NCBI GenBank assembly: GCA_017303335.1
Contig: JAFLBK010000001.1
Coordinates: forward strand, 1,617,001-1,681,000
Length of the DNA stretch: 64,000 bases
DNA from: Chitinophagales bacterium
Lineage (GTDB): Bacteria > Bacteroidota > Bacteroidia > Chitinophagales > Chitinophagaceae
Reading direction: 5' to 3'
The translations under genes and the position numbers were made by a program. The notes beneath the pieces are model-generated. The model saw nothing but the letters and a program-made list of their open reading frames with translations. It was not told the origin of the DNA and did not search any database. This document shows, piece after piece, positions 6,737-15,518 of this stretch (position 1 is its first letter; every line of letters starts with the position of its first letter).

Positions 6737-9700
6737 ATGAGAAAATTCTTTTTTCTTACAGCAACCGGTTTACTCCTTCGTCTCACACTCGCTTCACAGG
6801 ATATTCAACTCACCGTAGATGGTAAAACCAATAACGGTGTCCGGCTTCAGCAGGTAAAGATCGATGTTAAGGTTTGCGGTACGATTGCACGTACCACCTG
6901 GGAGATGGTATTTAAGAACAACACGAACCGTATCCTGGAAGGCAACCTGAATTTCCCGCTGAAAGATGGGTTGAGTGTAAGCCGTTATGCGCTCGACATC
7001 AATGGTAAGATGCGGGAGGCCGTTCCGGTAGACAGGGCAAAGGGTACCGAAGTGTTCGAGGCTATTGAAAGCCGGAGAGTGGATCCCGGCCTGCTGGAAA
7101 AACTGGATGGCAATACATTCCGTACCCGTATCTATCCCATCAATCCACACAGTACCCGTACGGTGATCATCGGTTACGAGGAAGAACTGCATGCCGCGAA
7201 TGAAGCATCGCTGAACTATTATCTACCCCTGAACCTGAAAGATACCGTATCCGATTTCAGCCTGCTGGTATCCGTGATACAAAATGCCGCTCCGCCCGTT
7301 TTCGATCCTTCCCTTACTGACAATCTCCGGTTCAGCAGGCACAACAATCTTTACGAAGCATCCGTACAACGGAAAGATTATGTGCCCGCTGTTCCGCTTT
7401 CCTTCTCCATTCCCCGGCCAACCGATGCAACCGATGTGATGCTGCAGGAGTTTGAGGGCAACTATTGTTTTGTGATCAATACGCTGCTGAACAAAAATGA
7501 GCGGGAACGGAAATTACCCTCAACCATCGCGTTGCTTTGGGACGCTTCCCTGAGTGGCGCTGCACGAAACAGCGAAAAAGAAATGAAATTGCTGGATGCT
7601 TATCTCCGGCGGGTGGGTAATGCGGAAGTGCGTCTGACTGTTTTCAGCAATACGATACGAAGTGTTGAAACGTTTTCCGTTGCCGGGGGTAACTGGCAAT
7701 CGTTGCGGAATGCGCTCGACAGCACCCGGTACGACGGCGCTACCAACTTCGGTAACCTGAATCTTAAAGATATCCGGGCCGATGAATTCCTCCTCTTCAG
7801 CGATGGACGGCATACACTGGGCGATGGATCCATTCAACTCCCCGCTAAGCCGGTTTACTGTGTCAACAGTTCGGTGATGGCCGATTACAGCCGGCTGAAG
7901 ATGCTGGCTTTTAAAACCGGCGGAGCCGTCGTGGACCTGCAGAAAGAGAGCCCGGAAGAAGCGCTCCGCAAACTCACGCACGAGTCGTTTCGTTTTCTCG
8001 GCATCCGGCAAAACGACCGGGTAAAAGAATATTATCCTTCTTTACCCGTTGCCGTGAATGGTGCATTCTCGGTCGCCGGCATCACCCAAGAAGACAACCG
8101 GGAGATCGTACTGCTGTTCGGTTACGGAAACCAGGTTACGGCAGAAAAGAAGATTTCCATCAATAGCGAAACACAGCTATGCGGTGATTTCGACATCACC
8201 CGTGTATACGCACAAAAAAAGATTTCCGAGCTCGATATTTTCTACGACAGGAATCGTCCGGAGATCGAACGGCTGGGCAGGCAGTTCGGCATCGTTACCC
8301 GCAACACATCGCTGATCGTTCTGGAAACCCTCAACGATTATGTTCGCTACAAGGTGGAACCGCCTGCCGAGTTGCGGCCCGAGTATGAACGCATCATGAA
8401 ACAGCAGCAGGATCGCATCGTTCGCAATGAAGAAGCGCAATCCGGTTTCCGGCAAATGATCGAGCAGTTGAAAGACTGGTACAAGATTCCGCCGGAAAAA
8501 AACACCGTGGCGGCTACCGGGCAACCACAGCCGGCAACCAACCCAGCGCCTCAACAGGCAGTGCAACCAACTGCTTCCGCTACCAGCAATCCCGCGACTG
8601 CCGCAACAGGTTCCCGGGTGGTAGCCGGACGAGTGACCGATGCGCAGGGTGACCCGGTTTCTTTCGCCACCATCAAAATCAAGGGAACCCGTACGGGTGT
8701 TTCAACGGATGCCAACGGCAATTATTCCGTTCAGGTAAATCCGGGAGCTGTACTGCTTGTTTCCGGGGCGGGTTTCAGAGAGGTGGAAGCGCCTGTGGGT
8801 ACACAAAGCACGTTGCATACAATACTTGAGAAAGGTGCGGCCGATTTAAAAGAGGTAGTCGTAATAAGTGCTTATGGTATTAAAAGGAGTTCGCATTCAA
8901 CCACCAGTTCGGTACAAACACTAAGCGGGGATCAGGTCAATACAATTAAACAAACAAATGTAGCGGGTGCGCTGGCGGGGAAAACATCCGGGATCCAGGT
9001 GCAAAACAGCCAGGTTTTCAAGTTGGGGGCCGAACCAGGTATAAGAATGCGTGGCGAAAATGAATGGGCGTATCACCCAAACGGGATGGTATTCAATACA
9101 GATACAATACTGCGGAAAAAAGAGCTCGTGCAAACAACGACCGCTGATCCGCAAGCGCCGTTCAACATCGACAACTTCGATTACATGAAGGAACTCAAAC
9201 GCACGAGTGCGTCCGAACGCTATGCTAAATACATGCAGTTGCGTTCATATTATTTCAGTAAGCCGACGTATTTCTTTGAAGTGGGTTCCTGGTTCCTGAA
9301 AACAGGCGACCGGGAACATGGGCTCATCATTCTCAGCAACCTCGCCGAACTCGAGAACAGCAGTTATGAATTGTACAAGATGCTGGGGTATAAGTTGAAG
9401 GAAGCGGGTGATTACGCGGATGAACTTTCTGTGTTCAAAAAGGTATTGGAATTACGGCCTTCGGATCCGCAGAGCTACCGCGATTGCGCCCTGGCCTACG
9501 CCGACCTAGGCCGTTACCAGGAAGCCCTGGATATGCTTTATGAAGGAATGACAAAAAGATACAGCCCGGAATTGAGGAATAAGTATAACGGCATTGAGGA
9601 AGTTTTCCTTACCGAGATTAACCACATCGTATCGATGCACCGCAAACAGGTAAACACCCAGAGGATCGGTAAGGAGCTGATCGTGGATATGCCCACGGAT

Positions 9701-10060
9701 GTACGGGTGGTGATGAACTGGAATAAAAATAATTCCGACATCGACCTGTGGGTGACCGACCCGGCCGGTGAAAAATGCTACTACGGAAACCGGAAAACAA
9801 AATCCGGCGGCCGTATGTCGGACGATTTCACCGATGGCTTCGGTCCCGAACAATTCCTGCTGAAAACCGGCGAAAAGGGAAAATACCGGATACAGGTGAA
9901 TTATTACAGCGACCGGCAATTCACGATCGCCGGCCCCACCACGGTAATGGCTGAGATATACCTTCATTACGGTACTGCGAAGGAAGAACGGAAGATCATC
10001 TGCCTGCAGATGCAGAAAGGGAAGGAAGGCGAAGTGTTTATCGGTGAAGTGGAGCTGTGA
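6737..10060 (+). CDS. Chimeric VIT-vWA-CarboxypepD_reg-SusC plug-TPR-DUF2135 protein
   Basis: A 1107-residue exported protein (signal peptide about 1-20). Visible order: VIT domain (about 25-155, with FPLKDGLSVSRYALDINGK and EEEL); a vWA-like fold (about 260-410, DASLSG in place of a canonical DxSxS metal site, FLLFSDG near 351-357); a coiled stretch (540-590); a Pro/Ala/Thr-rich linker (590-625); a CarboxypepD_reg-like beta-sandwich (628-700, GRVTDAQGDPVSFATIKIKG); a SusC-type plug segment (700-775, EVVVISAYGIKR to GIRMRGENEW); TPR-like helices (about 850-940); and a DUF2135/YfaP-like end (985-1107, NSDIDLWVTDPAGEKCYYGN). There is no TonB-receptor beta-barrel, so the plug part is not a transporter. 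The DNA around 8840-9130 looks more AT-rich than its flanks, suggesting a later insertion. A terminator follows at 10068-10100. Function unknown; a surface or periplasmic scaffold is a guess. Confidence 0.85.
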   Translation: MRKFFFLTATGLLLRLTLASQDIQLTVDGKTNNGVRLQQVKIDVKVCGTIARTTWEMVFKNNTNRILEGNLNFPLKDGLSVSRYALDINGKMREAVPVDRAKGTEVFEAIESRRVDPGLLEKLDGNTFRTRIYPINPHSTRTVIIGYEEELHAANEASLNYYLPLNLKDTVSDFSLLVSVIQNAAPPVFDPSLTDNLRFSRHNNLYEASVQRKDYVPAVPLSFSIPRPTDATDVMLQEFEGNYCFVINTLLNKNERERKLPSTIALLWDASLSGAARNSEKEMKLLDAYLRRVGNAEVRLTVFSNTIRSVETFSVAGGNWQSLRNALDSTRYDGATNFGNLNLKDIRADEFLLFSDGRHTLGDGSIQLPAKPVYCVNSSVMADYSRLKMLAFKTGGAVVDLQKESPEEALRKLTHESFRFLGIRQNDRVKEYYPSLPVAVNGAFSVAGITQEDNREIVLLFGYGNQVTAEKKISINSETQLCGDFDITRVYAQKKISELDIFYDRNRPEIERLGRQFGIVTRNTSLIVLETLNDYVRYKVEPPAELRPEYERIMKQQQDRIVRNEEAQSGFRQMIEQLKDWYKIPPEKNTVAATGQPQPATNPAPQQAVQPTASATSNPATAATGSRVVAGRVTDAQGDPVSFATIKIKGTRTGVSTDANGNYSVQVNPGAVLLVSGAGFREVEAPVGTQSTLHTILEKGAADLKEVVVISAYGIKRSSHSTTSSVQTLSGDQVNTIKQTNVAGALAGKTSGIQVQNSQVFKLGAEPGIRMRGENEWAYHPNGMVFNTDTILRKKELVQTTTADPQAPFNIDNFDYMKELKRTSASERYAKYMQLRSYYFSKPTYFFEVGSWFLKTGDREHGLIILSNLAELENSSYELYKMLGYKLKEAGDYADELSVFKKVLELRPSDPQSYRDCALAYADLGRYQEALDMLYEGMTKRYSPELRNKYNGIEEVFLTEINHIVSMHRKQVNTQRIGKELIVDMPTDVRVVMNWNKNNSDIDLWVTDPAGEKCYYGNRKTKSGGRMSDDFTDGFGPEQFLLKTGEKGKYRIQVNYYSDRQFTIAGPTTVMAEIYLHYGTAKEERKIICLQMQKGKEGEVFIGEVEL

Positions 10061-10067
10061 ACGCGGT

Positions 10068-10100
10068 TGAGCCATCCCCCGTGATGGCTCATGCTTTTTT
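10068..10100 (+). terminator. Rho-independent terminator after the VIT/vWA gene
   Basis: Stem TGAGCCATC / GATGGCTCA (10068-10076, 10083-10091) with a 6-base loop, then ATGC and TTTTTT ending at 10100. Confidence 0.85.
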
Positions 10101-10103
10101 GAC

Positions 10104-10111
10104 TACTTTTG
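10104..10111 (+). promoter_or_regulatory. -7 element for the GNAT-like gene
   Basis: TACTTTTG, a full TAnnTTTG match, 3 bases after the preceding terminator and 17 bases before the chosen ATG at 10129. No TTG at -33. Confidence 0.5.
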
Positions 10112-10128
10112 CATGCTCAAGAAACGAC

Positions 10129-11295
10129 ATGCAGCTCATCCCCGTAACAAACAGCGCTACAGCCGGTGAATTCCTGCTGGCGCCCGTGGTTTTGCACGGC
10201 AGCGATCCCAATTGGGTTCGTCCGCTCGATAAAGACATCAACGATGTATTTGATAAAGAGAAGAACAAAGCTTTTCGTTTCGGCGAAGTGATCCGCTGGG
10301 TATTGAAAGACGATGCCGGCAAACTCATCGGCCGCATCGCGGCCTTCACCAATAAGAAATACAAGAACAAGGGCGACGATATTCCCGTGGGCGGTATCGG
10401 TTTCTTTGCGTGCATCGATAACCAGGAGGCGGCGAACCTGCTGTTCGACAATGCCAGGCAATGGCTGATTCAGCACGGAATGGAGGCCATGGACGGACCG
10501 ATCAATTTCGGCGAACGGGACCGCTGGTGGGGATTGATCACCGAGGGTTTTTCTCCCCCGGTGTACGGGATGAACTACAATCCTCCCTATTATGTCAAGC
10601 TGTTCGAAAATTACGGTTTCGGGGTTTTCTTCAACCAGGTCTGTTTTGGCCTGGACCCCACCAAGCCGTTGGCGGCGAAAACGATGGAACGGCATAAGCT
10701 GCACGAAGCCAACCCGGAGATCAGCCTGGAAACGATCAAGAAGAACAACCTGGATAAATACGCGGCCGACTTCGTGGAGGTATACAACAAAGCGTGGGCA
10801 GGCCATGGCGGATTGAAACAAATGAATAAGGAGCAGGTATTGATCATGTTCAAGAAAATGAAGCCGGTGATGGATGAAGACATCGTGTATTTCGCCTACC
10901 ACAACGGAACGGCCATCGCCATGTTCCTCAACCTGCCCGACCTGAACCAGTACTTCAAACATTTCAACGGTAAACTCGGCTTGTGGCAGAAACTGCAGTT
11001 CGTGTGGAGGCAGAAATTCAACCCGGCCCGCAAATTTGTTGGCCTCGTATTCGGCATAGTGCCCGAATGGCAGGGGAAAGGCATCGACTCCTACATCATC
11101 GGCGAATGCCGTAAGATCGTACAGAAACCCAACCAGCTCTACCTCGATTACGAAATGCAGTGGATCGGCGATTTCAACCCCAAAATGATCAACGTGGCGG
11201 AAAGTTTCGGCGATACCTACCGCAGCCGTACCCTGGCAACCTACCGGTATTTATTCGACCGCACCCGGGAGTTCAAACGGCACCCGATGGTATAA
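10129..11295 (+). CDS. GNAT-like acyltransferase family protein
   Basis: 388 residues, soluble. The C-terminal half has a GNAT motif A look-alike, GLVFGIVPEWQGKGIDSYII, where Q-G-K-G would hold acyl-CoA. The middle has MDGPINFGERDRWWGLITEGF and NYNPPYYVKLFENYGF, which I associate with large uncharacterised acetyltransferase-like proteins (YghO type). The substrate is unknown. The start at 10129 (MQLIPVTNSATAGEFL) is preferred over 10057, because the terminator and promoter at 10068-10111 lie between the two. It ends 44 bp before dnaX. Confidence 0.7.
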   Translation: MQLIPVTNSATAGEFLLAPVVLHGSDPNWVRPLDKDINDVFDKEKNKAFRFGEVIRWVLKDDAGKLIGRIAAFTNKKYKNKGDDIPVGGIGFFACIDNQEAANLLFDNARQWLIQHGMEAMDGPINFGERDRWWGLITEGFSPPVYGMNYNPPYYVKLFENYGFGVFFNQVCFGLDPTKPLAAKTMERHKLHEANPEISLETIKKNNLDKYAADFVEVYNKAWAGHGGLKQMNKEQVLIMFKKMKPVMDEDIVYFAYHNGTAIAMFLNLPDLNQYFKHFNGKLGLWQKLQFVWRQKFNPARKFVGLVFGIVPEWQGKGIDSYIIGECRKIVQKPNQLYLDYEMQWIGDFNPKMINVAESFGDTYRSRTLATYRYLFDRTREFKRHPMV

Positions 11296-11339
11296 AAACA
11301 AATTCGATTTTAAAACATAGAATTCCGAAATTGCGGCGT

Positions 11340-13124
11340 ATGGACAAGTTTATTGTTTCGGCGAGAAAATACAGGCCCCAGAACTTCTCAACCGTGGTGG
11401 GCCAGGCCCATATCACCACCACGCTGAAGAACGCGATCCGGAATAACCAGCTGGCGCATGCCTTCCTGTTCTGTGGTCCGAGGGGTGTGGGTAAAACCAC
11501 CTGTGCCCGTATCCTGGCCAAAACAATCAACTGCGAGAACAAGACACCCGACGGCGAGGCCTGCAATACCTGCAACAGCTGCGTATCCTTCGATGCCGGC
11601 ACCTCGCTCAACATTCATGAACTGGATGCTGCCAGCAACAACTCGGTGGATGATATCCGTACCCTGGTCGAGCAGGTGCGCTTTGCACCGCAGGCCGGCC
11701 GGTACAAGGTATACATCGTGGATGAGGTTCACATGCTCAGCTCCTCGGCCTTCAACGCCTTTCTCAAAACACTGGAAGAGCCGCCGCCTTATGCCATCTT
11801 CATCCTGGCCACCACCGAGAAACACAAGATACTGCCCACGATCCTGAGCCGCTGCCAGATATTCGATTTCAAACGCATCACCAACAACGATACGATCGAG
11901 CACCTGCAGGAGATCTGCGATAAGGAAAGCATCCGGGCCGATAAAGCCGCCCTGCACGTTATTGCGCAGAAGAGCGAAGGCTGCATGCGGGATGCCCTGA
12001 GTATCCTGGATAAGATCGTCAGCTTCACCAACGGGGAACTGAACTATTCCAATACACTCGAACACCTGAACATCCTCGATGAAGATTATTATTTCCGGAT
12101 GCTCGATCACATGCAGCAGCAGCAATTAAGCGATGCCATGCTGTTGTACGACGAGATCAACCGGAAGGGATTCGAAGGCGATACCCTGCTGGAAGGTTTC
12201 AGCGAATTCATCCGGAACCTGCTGGTAAGCAAAGACGCGAAGGCCGCCATCCTGCTCGAAGTGGCCGACGATTTCAAACAAAAATACCTGCAGGCCGCCG
12301 GGCAGATATCCGCCTCCTGGCTGCTGGCCGCACTCAACCTGCTCAACGAAGCGGAGATCAATTATAAACAGGCCCGCAATAAGCGGCTGCATGTAGAGCT
12401 TGCCCTCATCAAACTATGCTACCTCTTGCAGGCCGTGGAACTGACCGATAGCAACGGGGCTGTAGCAAAAAAAAAACGGATTGAATCGGCCAGGCCGGTA
12501 GCGTTTCGTAAACTGCCCATCGTTGCCCTGAAGGAAGAACCGGCAGCGAAAACACCTGCCCCGGAAAATGTACCCGAAGCCAAACTGGTCATTGAACAGG
12601 AAGCGCCAGCTCCACCACCGGTAAGCAAAAACAAACCCGCAGAATCTCCTGCTGCCGCCCCAGAACCCAAACGATCCCTGGGTTCGCTCGACGCCATCCG
12701 CAAAAAGATAACAGCCCAGAACAAGGCCAACGGAAACGGAAGCCGGGAACTTACCGACGAAGAACTGAAGACCTGCTGGGACCTGTTCATCCAGAAACTC
12801 AGCGAACGCAAGAACCATTCGGCGGTGACCAATTTCAAAGACGCCGAATTGCGGATCATCGATAATAATTCCATCGAGATCATTACCGGGAGTAATATTC
12901 AGCAGAAATTCATCGAACAGGAGCGGGCCGAACTCATCCACTGGCTGCAGGATCATTTCAGCAACCGCCAGCTCATTTACAACGTGGTGATCGTGGAGAA
13001 TGAGCAACAGGCCGAACCCCGGGAAAAACCCCTGAATACCAAGCAGCAGTTTCAGAAGATCGTGGAAGAATATCCCCTGGTGCAGGAACTGAAAGACAGG
13101 CTCCGGCTCGAACTGGATTATTAA
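11340..13124 (+). CDS. dnaX: DNA polymerase III subunit gamma/tau
   Basis: Clamp-loader ATPase, 594 residues for full-length tau. Walker A GPRGVGKT at 46-53, zinc cysteines C65/C75/C78/C81, Walker B DEVH at 128-131, and SRCQ with the sensor arginine near 170. The collar domain ends near residue 370. Then come AVAKKKRIE (376 on) encoded by a run of ten A (12467-12476), a Pro/Ala/Glu-rich linker (about 395-460), and the tau-specific C-terminal domain from LTDEELKTCWDLFIQKL. Slippage by one base on the A-run stops translation almost at once in either direction (TGA 12482-12484 or TAG 12499-12501), giving a gamma-like protein of about 380 residues. The start at 11340 (MDKFIVSARKYRPQ) matches the family. 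The longer upstream reading frame overlaps the previous gene and is spurious. Confidence 0.96.
   Translation: MDKFIVSARKYRPQNFSTVVGQAHITTTLKNAIRNNQLAHAFLFCGPRGVGKTTCARILAKTINCENKTPDGEACNTCNSCVSFDAGTSLNIHELDAASNNSVDDIRTLVEQVRFAPQAGRYKVYIVDEVHMLSSSAFNAFLKTLEEPPPYAIFILATTEKHKILPTILSRCQIFDFKRITNNDTIEHLQEICDKESIRADKAALHVIAQKSEGCMRDALSILDKIVSFTNGELNYSNTLEHLNILDEDYYFRMLDHMQQQQLSDAMLLYDEINRKGFEGDTLLEGFSEFIRNLLVSKDAKAAILLEVADDFKQKYLQAAGQISASWLLAALNLLNEAEINYKQARNKRLHVELALIKLCYLLQAVELTDSNGAVAKKKRIESARPVAFRKLPIVALKEEPAAKTPAPENVPEAKLVIEQEAPAPPPVSKNKPAESPAAAPEPKRSLGSLDAIRKKITAQNKANGNGSRELTDEELKTCWDLFIQKLSERKNHSAVTNFKDAELRIIDNNSIEIITGSNIQQKFIEQERAELIHWLQDHFSNRQLIYNVVIVENEQQAEPREKPLNTKQQFQKIVEEYPLVQELKDRLRLELDY
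12467..12476 (+). promoter_or_regulatory. A10 slippery run in dnaX (possible gamma/tau recoding site)
   Basis: Ten consecutive A, read GCA AAA AAA AAA CGG, at the junction of the collar domain and the tau linker. It contains the -1 slippery heptamer A AAA AAA in frame. A small GC inverted repeat (CGGC-CAG-GCCG) follows about 10 bases downstream. Confidence 0.6.
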
Positions 13125-13192
13125 GGGTACGGGCCCCCATTTCCGCATTTTGCCTTAATTTCGAACCTCAATTAAAATCAGATAGTACTATT

Positions 13193-14836
13193 ATGGCTGA
13201 AGTGATACGCATGCCGCTTTTGAGTGACACCATGACCGAGGGAAAGATCATCGCCTGGAATAAAAACGTGGGCGATAAAGTGAAAAGCGACGACGTGCTG
13301 GCCGAAGTGGAGACGGATAAAGCCACCATGGAAGTGGTGGGGTATGCCGATGGAACACTCCTTTATGTAGGCGTACCTGCCGGTACAGCCGCCAAAGTAA
13401 ATGATATCATCGCCATTGTGGGAAAGGAAGGAGAGGATTATAAATCATTGCTCGGAACTGATCCCGCAGTTGCTAAAACCGCGGAAACCATCGCACAACC
13501 ACAAACCTCAAACGCCAAACCCGAAACGCCAAACCTTAATACGCAAACCGTTTCGCTTCCGGCAGGCGCCAAAGAGATACGCATGCCACTGCTCAGCGAT
13601 ACCATGACCGAAGGAAAGATCGTGGCCTGGAACAAGAAGGTAGGCGACTTCGTGAAAGCCGACGACGTACTGGCCGAAGTGGAAACCGATAAAGCAACCA
13701 TGGAAGTGGTAGGGTACGAGGAAGGTACCTTATTATATGTAGGTGTGGAAGCAGGCAATGCCGCTAAAGTAAATGAGATCATCGCCATCGTGGGCAAGGC
13801 CGGAACCGATGTAAGCGCTTATGTAGCCGCCGAAAAATCCGGCGCCAATGCGCAACCTGCAGCCGCGACGCAGGCTGCCGCACCCACAGCCGAACCCGTA
13901 ACCAGCAACCAGCCTGCCGGCCAGGCAGGCCCGCAACCGGATGCAAGCAGCAACGGTCGTGTAAAAGCATCACCCTTGGCCAAGAAACTGGCAGCCGATA
14001 AAGGAATCGACATTAATAAAGTAAGCGGAAGCGGCGATGGCGGACGGATCGTAAAAAAAGACATCGATAATTATGTGCCTTCTGCAACCCCGGTTGCTGC
14101 ACCGGCCGCTAAACCGGCAGCAGCGCAAGCGCCGGTGTTTACCACAAGCGCCCAGGAAGGACATACCGATATTCCGCTCACGCAGATGCGCAAGACGATC
14201 GCCCGGCGGTTGGGCGAGAGCAAGTTCAGCGCCCCGCATTTTTACCTTACCGTGGAGATCAACATGGACAATGCCATGCAGTCCCGCGCCCAGATCAACG
14301 AAGTAAGCCCGGTTAAGATATCCTTCAACGATCTTATCATCAAAGCCGTAGCGCTTTCGCTGCGCCAGCATCCTTATTTGAACAGCAGCTGGATGAACGA
14401 CTTCATCCGCCAGAATCATCATATTCATATCGGCAGCGCCGTGGCAACACCCGATGGACTCATCGTTCCGGTGATCCGACATGCCGATCAGAAATCGCTT
14501 TCACAGATCGCCGCCGAAACCAAAGAACTCAACGGAAAGGCGAAGGATAAAAAATTGCAGCCGCATGAGTTCAGCGGCAACACCTTCACCATCTCCAACC
14601 TGGGCATGATGGATATCGAAGAATTCACGGCCATCATCAACCCGCCCGACAGCGCCATCCTGGCCGTGGGGCGTATCAAGGAAGTGGTGGTGAAGAAGGG
14701 AGAGGGCTTTGCGGTGACCAATGTCATGAAACTTACGCTCAGTTGCGATCACCGCGTGGTCGACGGAGCGGTAGGCGCATCCTTCCTGCAAACATTGCGA
14801 AAATACCTGGAGAGCCCGGTGACCATGCTGGTGTAA
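13193..14836 (+). CDS. pdhC: Dihydrolipoamide acetyltransferase (E2) of pyruvate dehydrogenase
   Basis: E2 core of the pyruvate dehydrogenase complex, 547 residues. Two nearly identical lipoyl domains (about 1-78 and 126-203), each with the lipoyl-lysine in ETDKATMEVVGY (Lys43, Lys167). A peripheral-subunit-binding domain follows (NGRVKASPLAKKLAADKG to KKDIDNY, about 254-294), then the catalytic domain from about 325 with DHRVVDG (His520, Asp524). The first linker (about 100-120, QPQTSNAKPETPNLNTQ) is encoded by repeated CAAAC/CCAAAC words. The second linker contains PAGQAGPQ from a GC-rich palindrome (13912-13930). Both look like tolerated insertions. E1 and E3 genes are not adjacent. A strong terminator follows. 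Confidence 0.95.
   Translation: MAEVIRMPLLSDTMTEGKIIAWNKNVGDKVKSDDVLAEVETDKATMEVVGYADGTLLYVGVPAGTAAKVNDIIAIVGKEGEDYKSLLGTDPAVAKTAETIAQPQTSNAKPETPNLNTQTVSLPAGAKEIRMPLLSDTMTEGKIVAWNKKVGDFVKADDVLAEVETDKATMEVVGYEEGTLLYVGVEAGNAAKVNEIIAIVGKAGTDVSAYVAAEKSGANAQPAAATQAAAPTAEPVTSNQPAGQAGPQPDASSNGRVKASPLAKKLAADKGIDINKVSGSGDGGRIVKKDIDNYVPSATPVAAPAAKPAAAQAPVFTTSAQEGHTDIPLTQMRKTIARRLGESKFSAPHFYLTVEINMDNAMQSRAQINEVSPVKISFNDLIIKAVALSLRQHPYLNSSWMNDFIRQNHHIHIGSAVATPDGLIVPVIRHADQKSLSQIAAETKELNGKAKDKKLQPHEFSGNTFTISNLGMMDIEEFTAIINPPDSAILAVGRIKEVVVKKGEGFAVTNVMKLTLSCDHRVVDGAVGASFLQTLRKYLESPVTMLV
13912..13930. repeat. GC-rich palindromic element inside pdhC
   Basis: Arms GCCTGCC (13912-13918) and GGCAGGC (13924-13930) around GGCCA. 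It codes for part of PAGQAG in the flexible linker between lipoyl domain 2 and the subunit-binding domain. Same family as 62-82 in pheT. Confidence 0.75.
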
Positions 14837-14857
14837 GAACTTCAACGAAAAAATATC

Positions 14858-14881
14858 GCCGGTCGCCTGACCGGCTTTTTT
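14858..14881 (+). terminator. Rho-independent terminator after pdhC
   Basis: Stem GCCGGTC / GACCGGC with loop GCCT, followed by TTTTTT. Confidence 0.92.
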
Positions 14882-14895
14882 GTGTCCGGAATTTA

Positions 14896-14937
14896 TTTTC
14901 AAAAACTTTTGAAAATTCAAAAATAGTATTATCTTTA
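14896..14937 (+). promoter_or_regulatory. Promoter with embedded operator for the GbsR-type gene
   Basis: A perfect 9 bp inverted repeat TTTTCAAAA-AC-TTTTGAAAA (14896-14915) overlaps the -33 TTG (14909-14911). The -7 element TATCTTTA (14930-14937) follows at 18 bases. An operator over the -33 box just before a regulator gene suggests autorepression. Confidence 0.65.
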
Positions 14938-14955
14938 TGCTATAAACGGATCAGC

Positions 14956-15462
14956 ATGAAACTTTCAGAAGCCAAAGCGCAGTTCATCAGCAGTTGGGGA
15001 GCTTTCGGCACCCATTGGGGTATCAACCGCACCATGGCGCAGATACATGCCTTGCTGCTGATCAGTCCCGACCCGCTCACGCAGGATGATATCATGGAAG
15101 AACTGAACATCAGCCGCGGGAACGTAAACATGAACACCCGCGAATTGATCTCGTGGGGATTGGTCGACCGGGTATTGCTGCCCGGTGAGCGGAAAGAATT
15201 TTTTACGGCCGAGAAGGATATCTGGAAGGTGGCCACGCAGATCATCAAGGAAAGAAAGAAACGCGAATTGGATCCGATGCTGAAACTGCTGGCCCAGCTC
15301 GAAGACATCGAGGGCGATAAGAAAAGTAAGGAGGCGAAACAGTTCATCGATACGGTGAGCGGGATCCGGAACTTCGGCGGGCAGGCCGATAAAATGCTGG
15401 ATGTAATGATACGGGCCGATGAAAGCTGGTTCCTGGGGAGTTTATTGAAGTTCTTTAAATAG
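14956..15462 (+). CDS. GbsR/MarR-family transcriptional regulator
   Basis: 168 residues with a winged helix-turn-helix. The opening AQFISSWGAFGTHWGINRTMAQIHALLLIS, the helix-turn-helix around LTQDDIMEELNISRGNVNMN, and the wing (LVDRVLLPGERKEFF) match the GbsR branch of the MarR superfamily. The start at 14956 (MKLSEAKAQF) is chosen because the promoter and operator at 14896-14937 lie just upstream. The longer upstream frame overlaps pdhC. A terminator follows at 15496-15518, and a related operator half-site pair lies before the next gene. It likely controls itself and the six-gene operon downstream (inference). Confidence 0.85.
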   Translation: MKLSEAKAQFISSWGAFGTHWGINRTMAQIHALLLISPDPLTQDDIMEELNISRGNVNMNTRELISWGLVDRVLLPGERKEFFTAEKDIWKVATQIIKERKKRELDPMLKLLAQLEDIEGDKKSKEAKQFIDTVSGIRNFGGQADKMLDVMIRADESWFLGSLLKFFK

Positions 15463-15495
15463 TGAATGGCGCCGGCAGAACCCGGCAGGTTCAAC

Positions 15496-15518
15496 AAGCC
15501 GCGGAGCGGCTTTTATTT
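15496..15518 (+). terminator. Terminator after the GbsR-type gene
   Basis: Stem AAGCCGC / GCGGCTT with loop GGA, then TTATTT. The short stem and interrupted T-run may allow read-through into the operon. Confidence 0.7.

Noticed and set aside
8720..9130. SusC/RagA TonB-dependent receptor
   Set aside because: Only the carboxypeptidase-like and plug parts are present inside a larger VIT-vWA-TPR protein; there is no barrel and no SusD partner.
12467..12476. dnaX as a frameshifted pseudogene or assembly error
   Set aside because: The zero frame is intact through the full tau domain, so the given run length is correct for a working gene; only the recoding idea needs testing.
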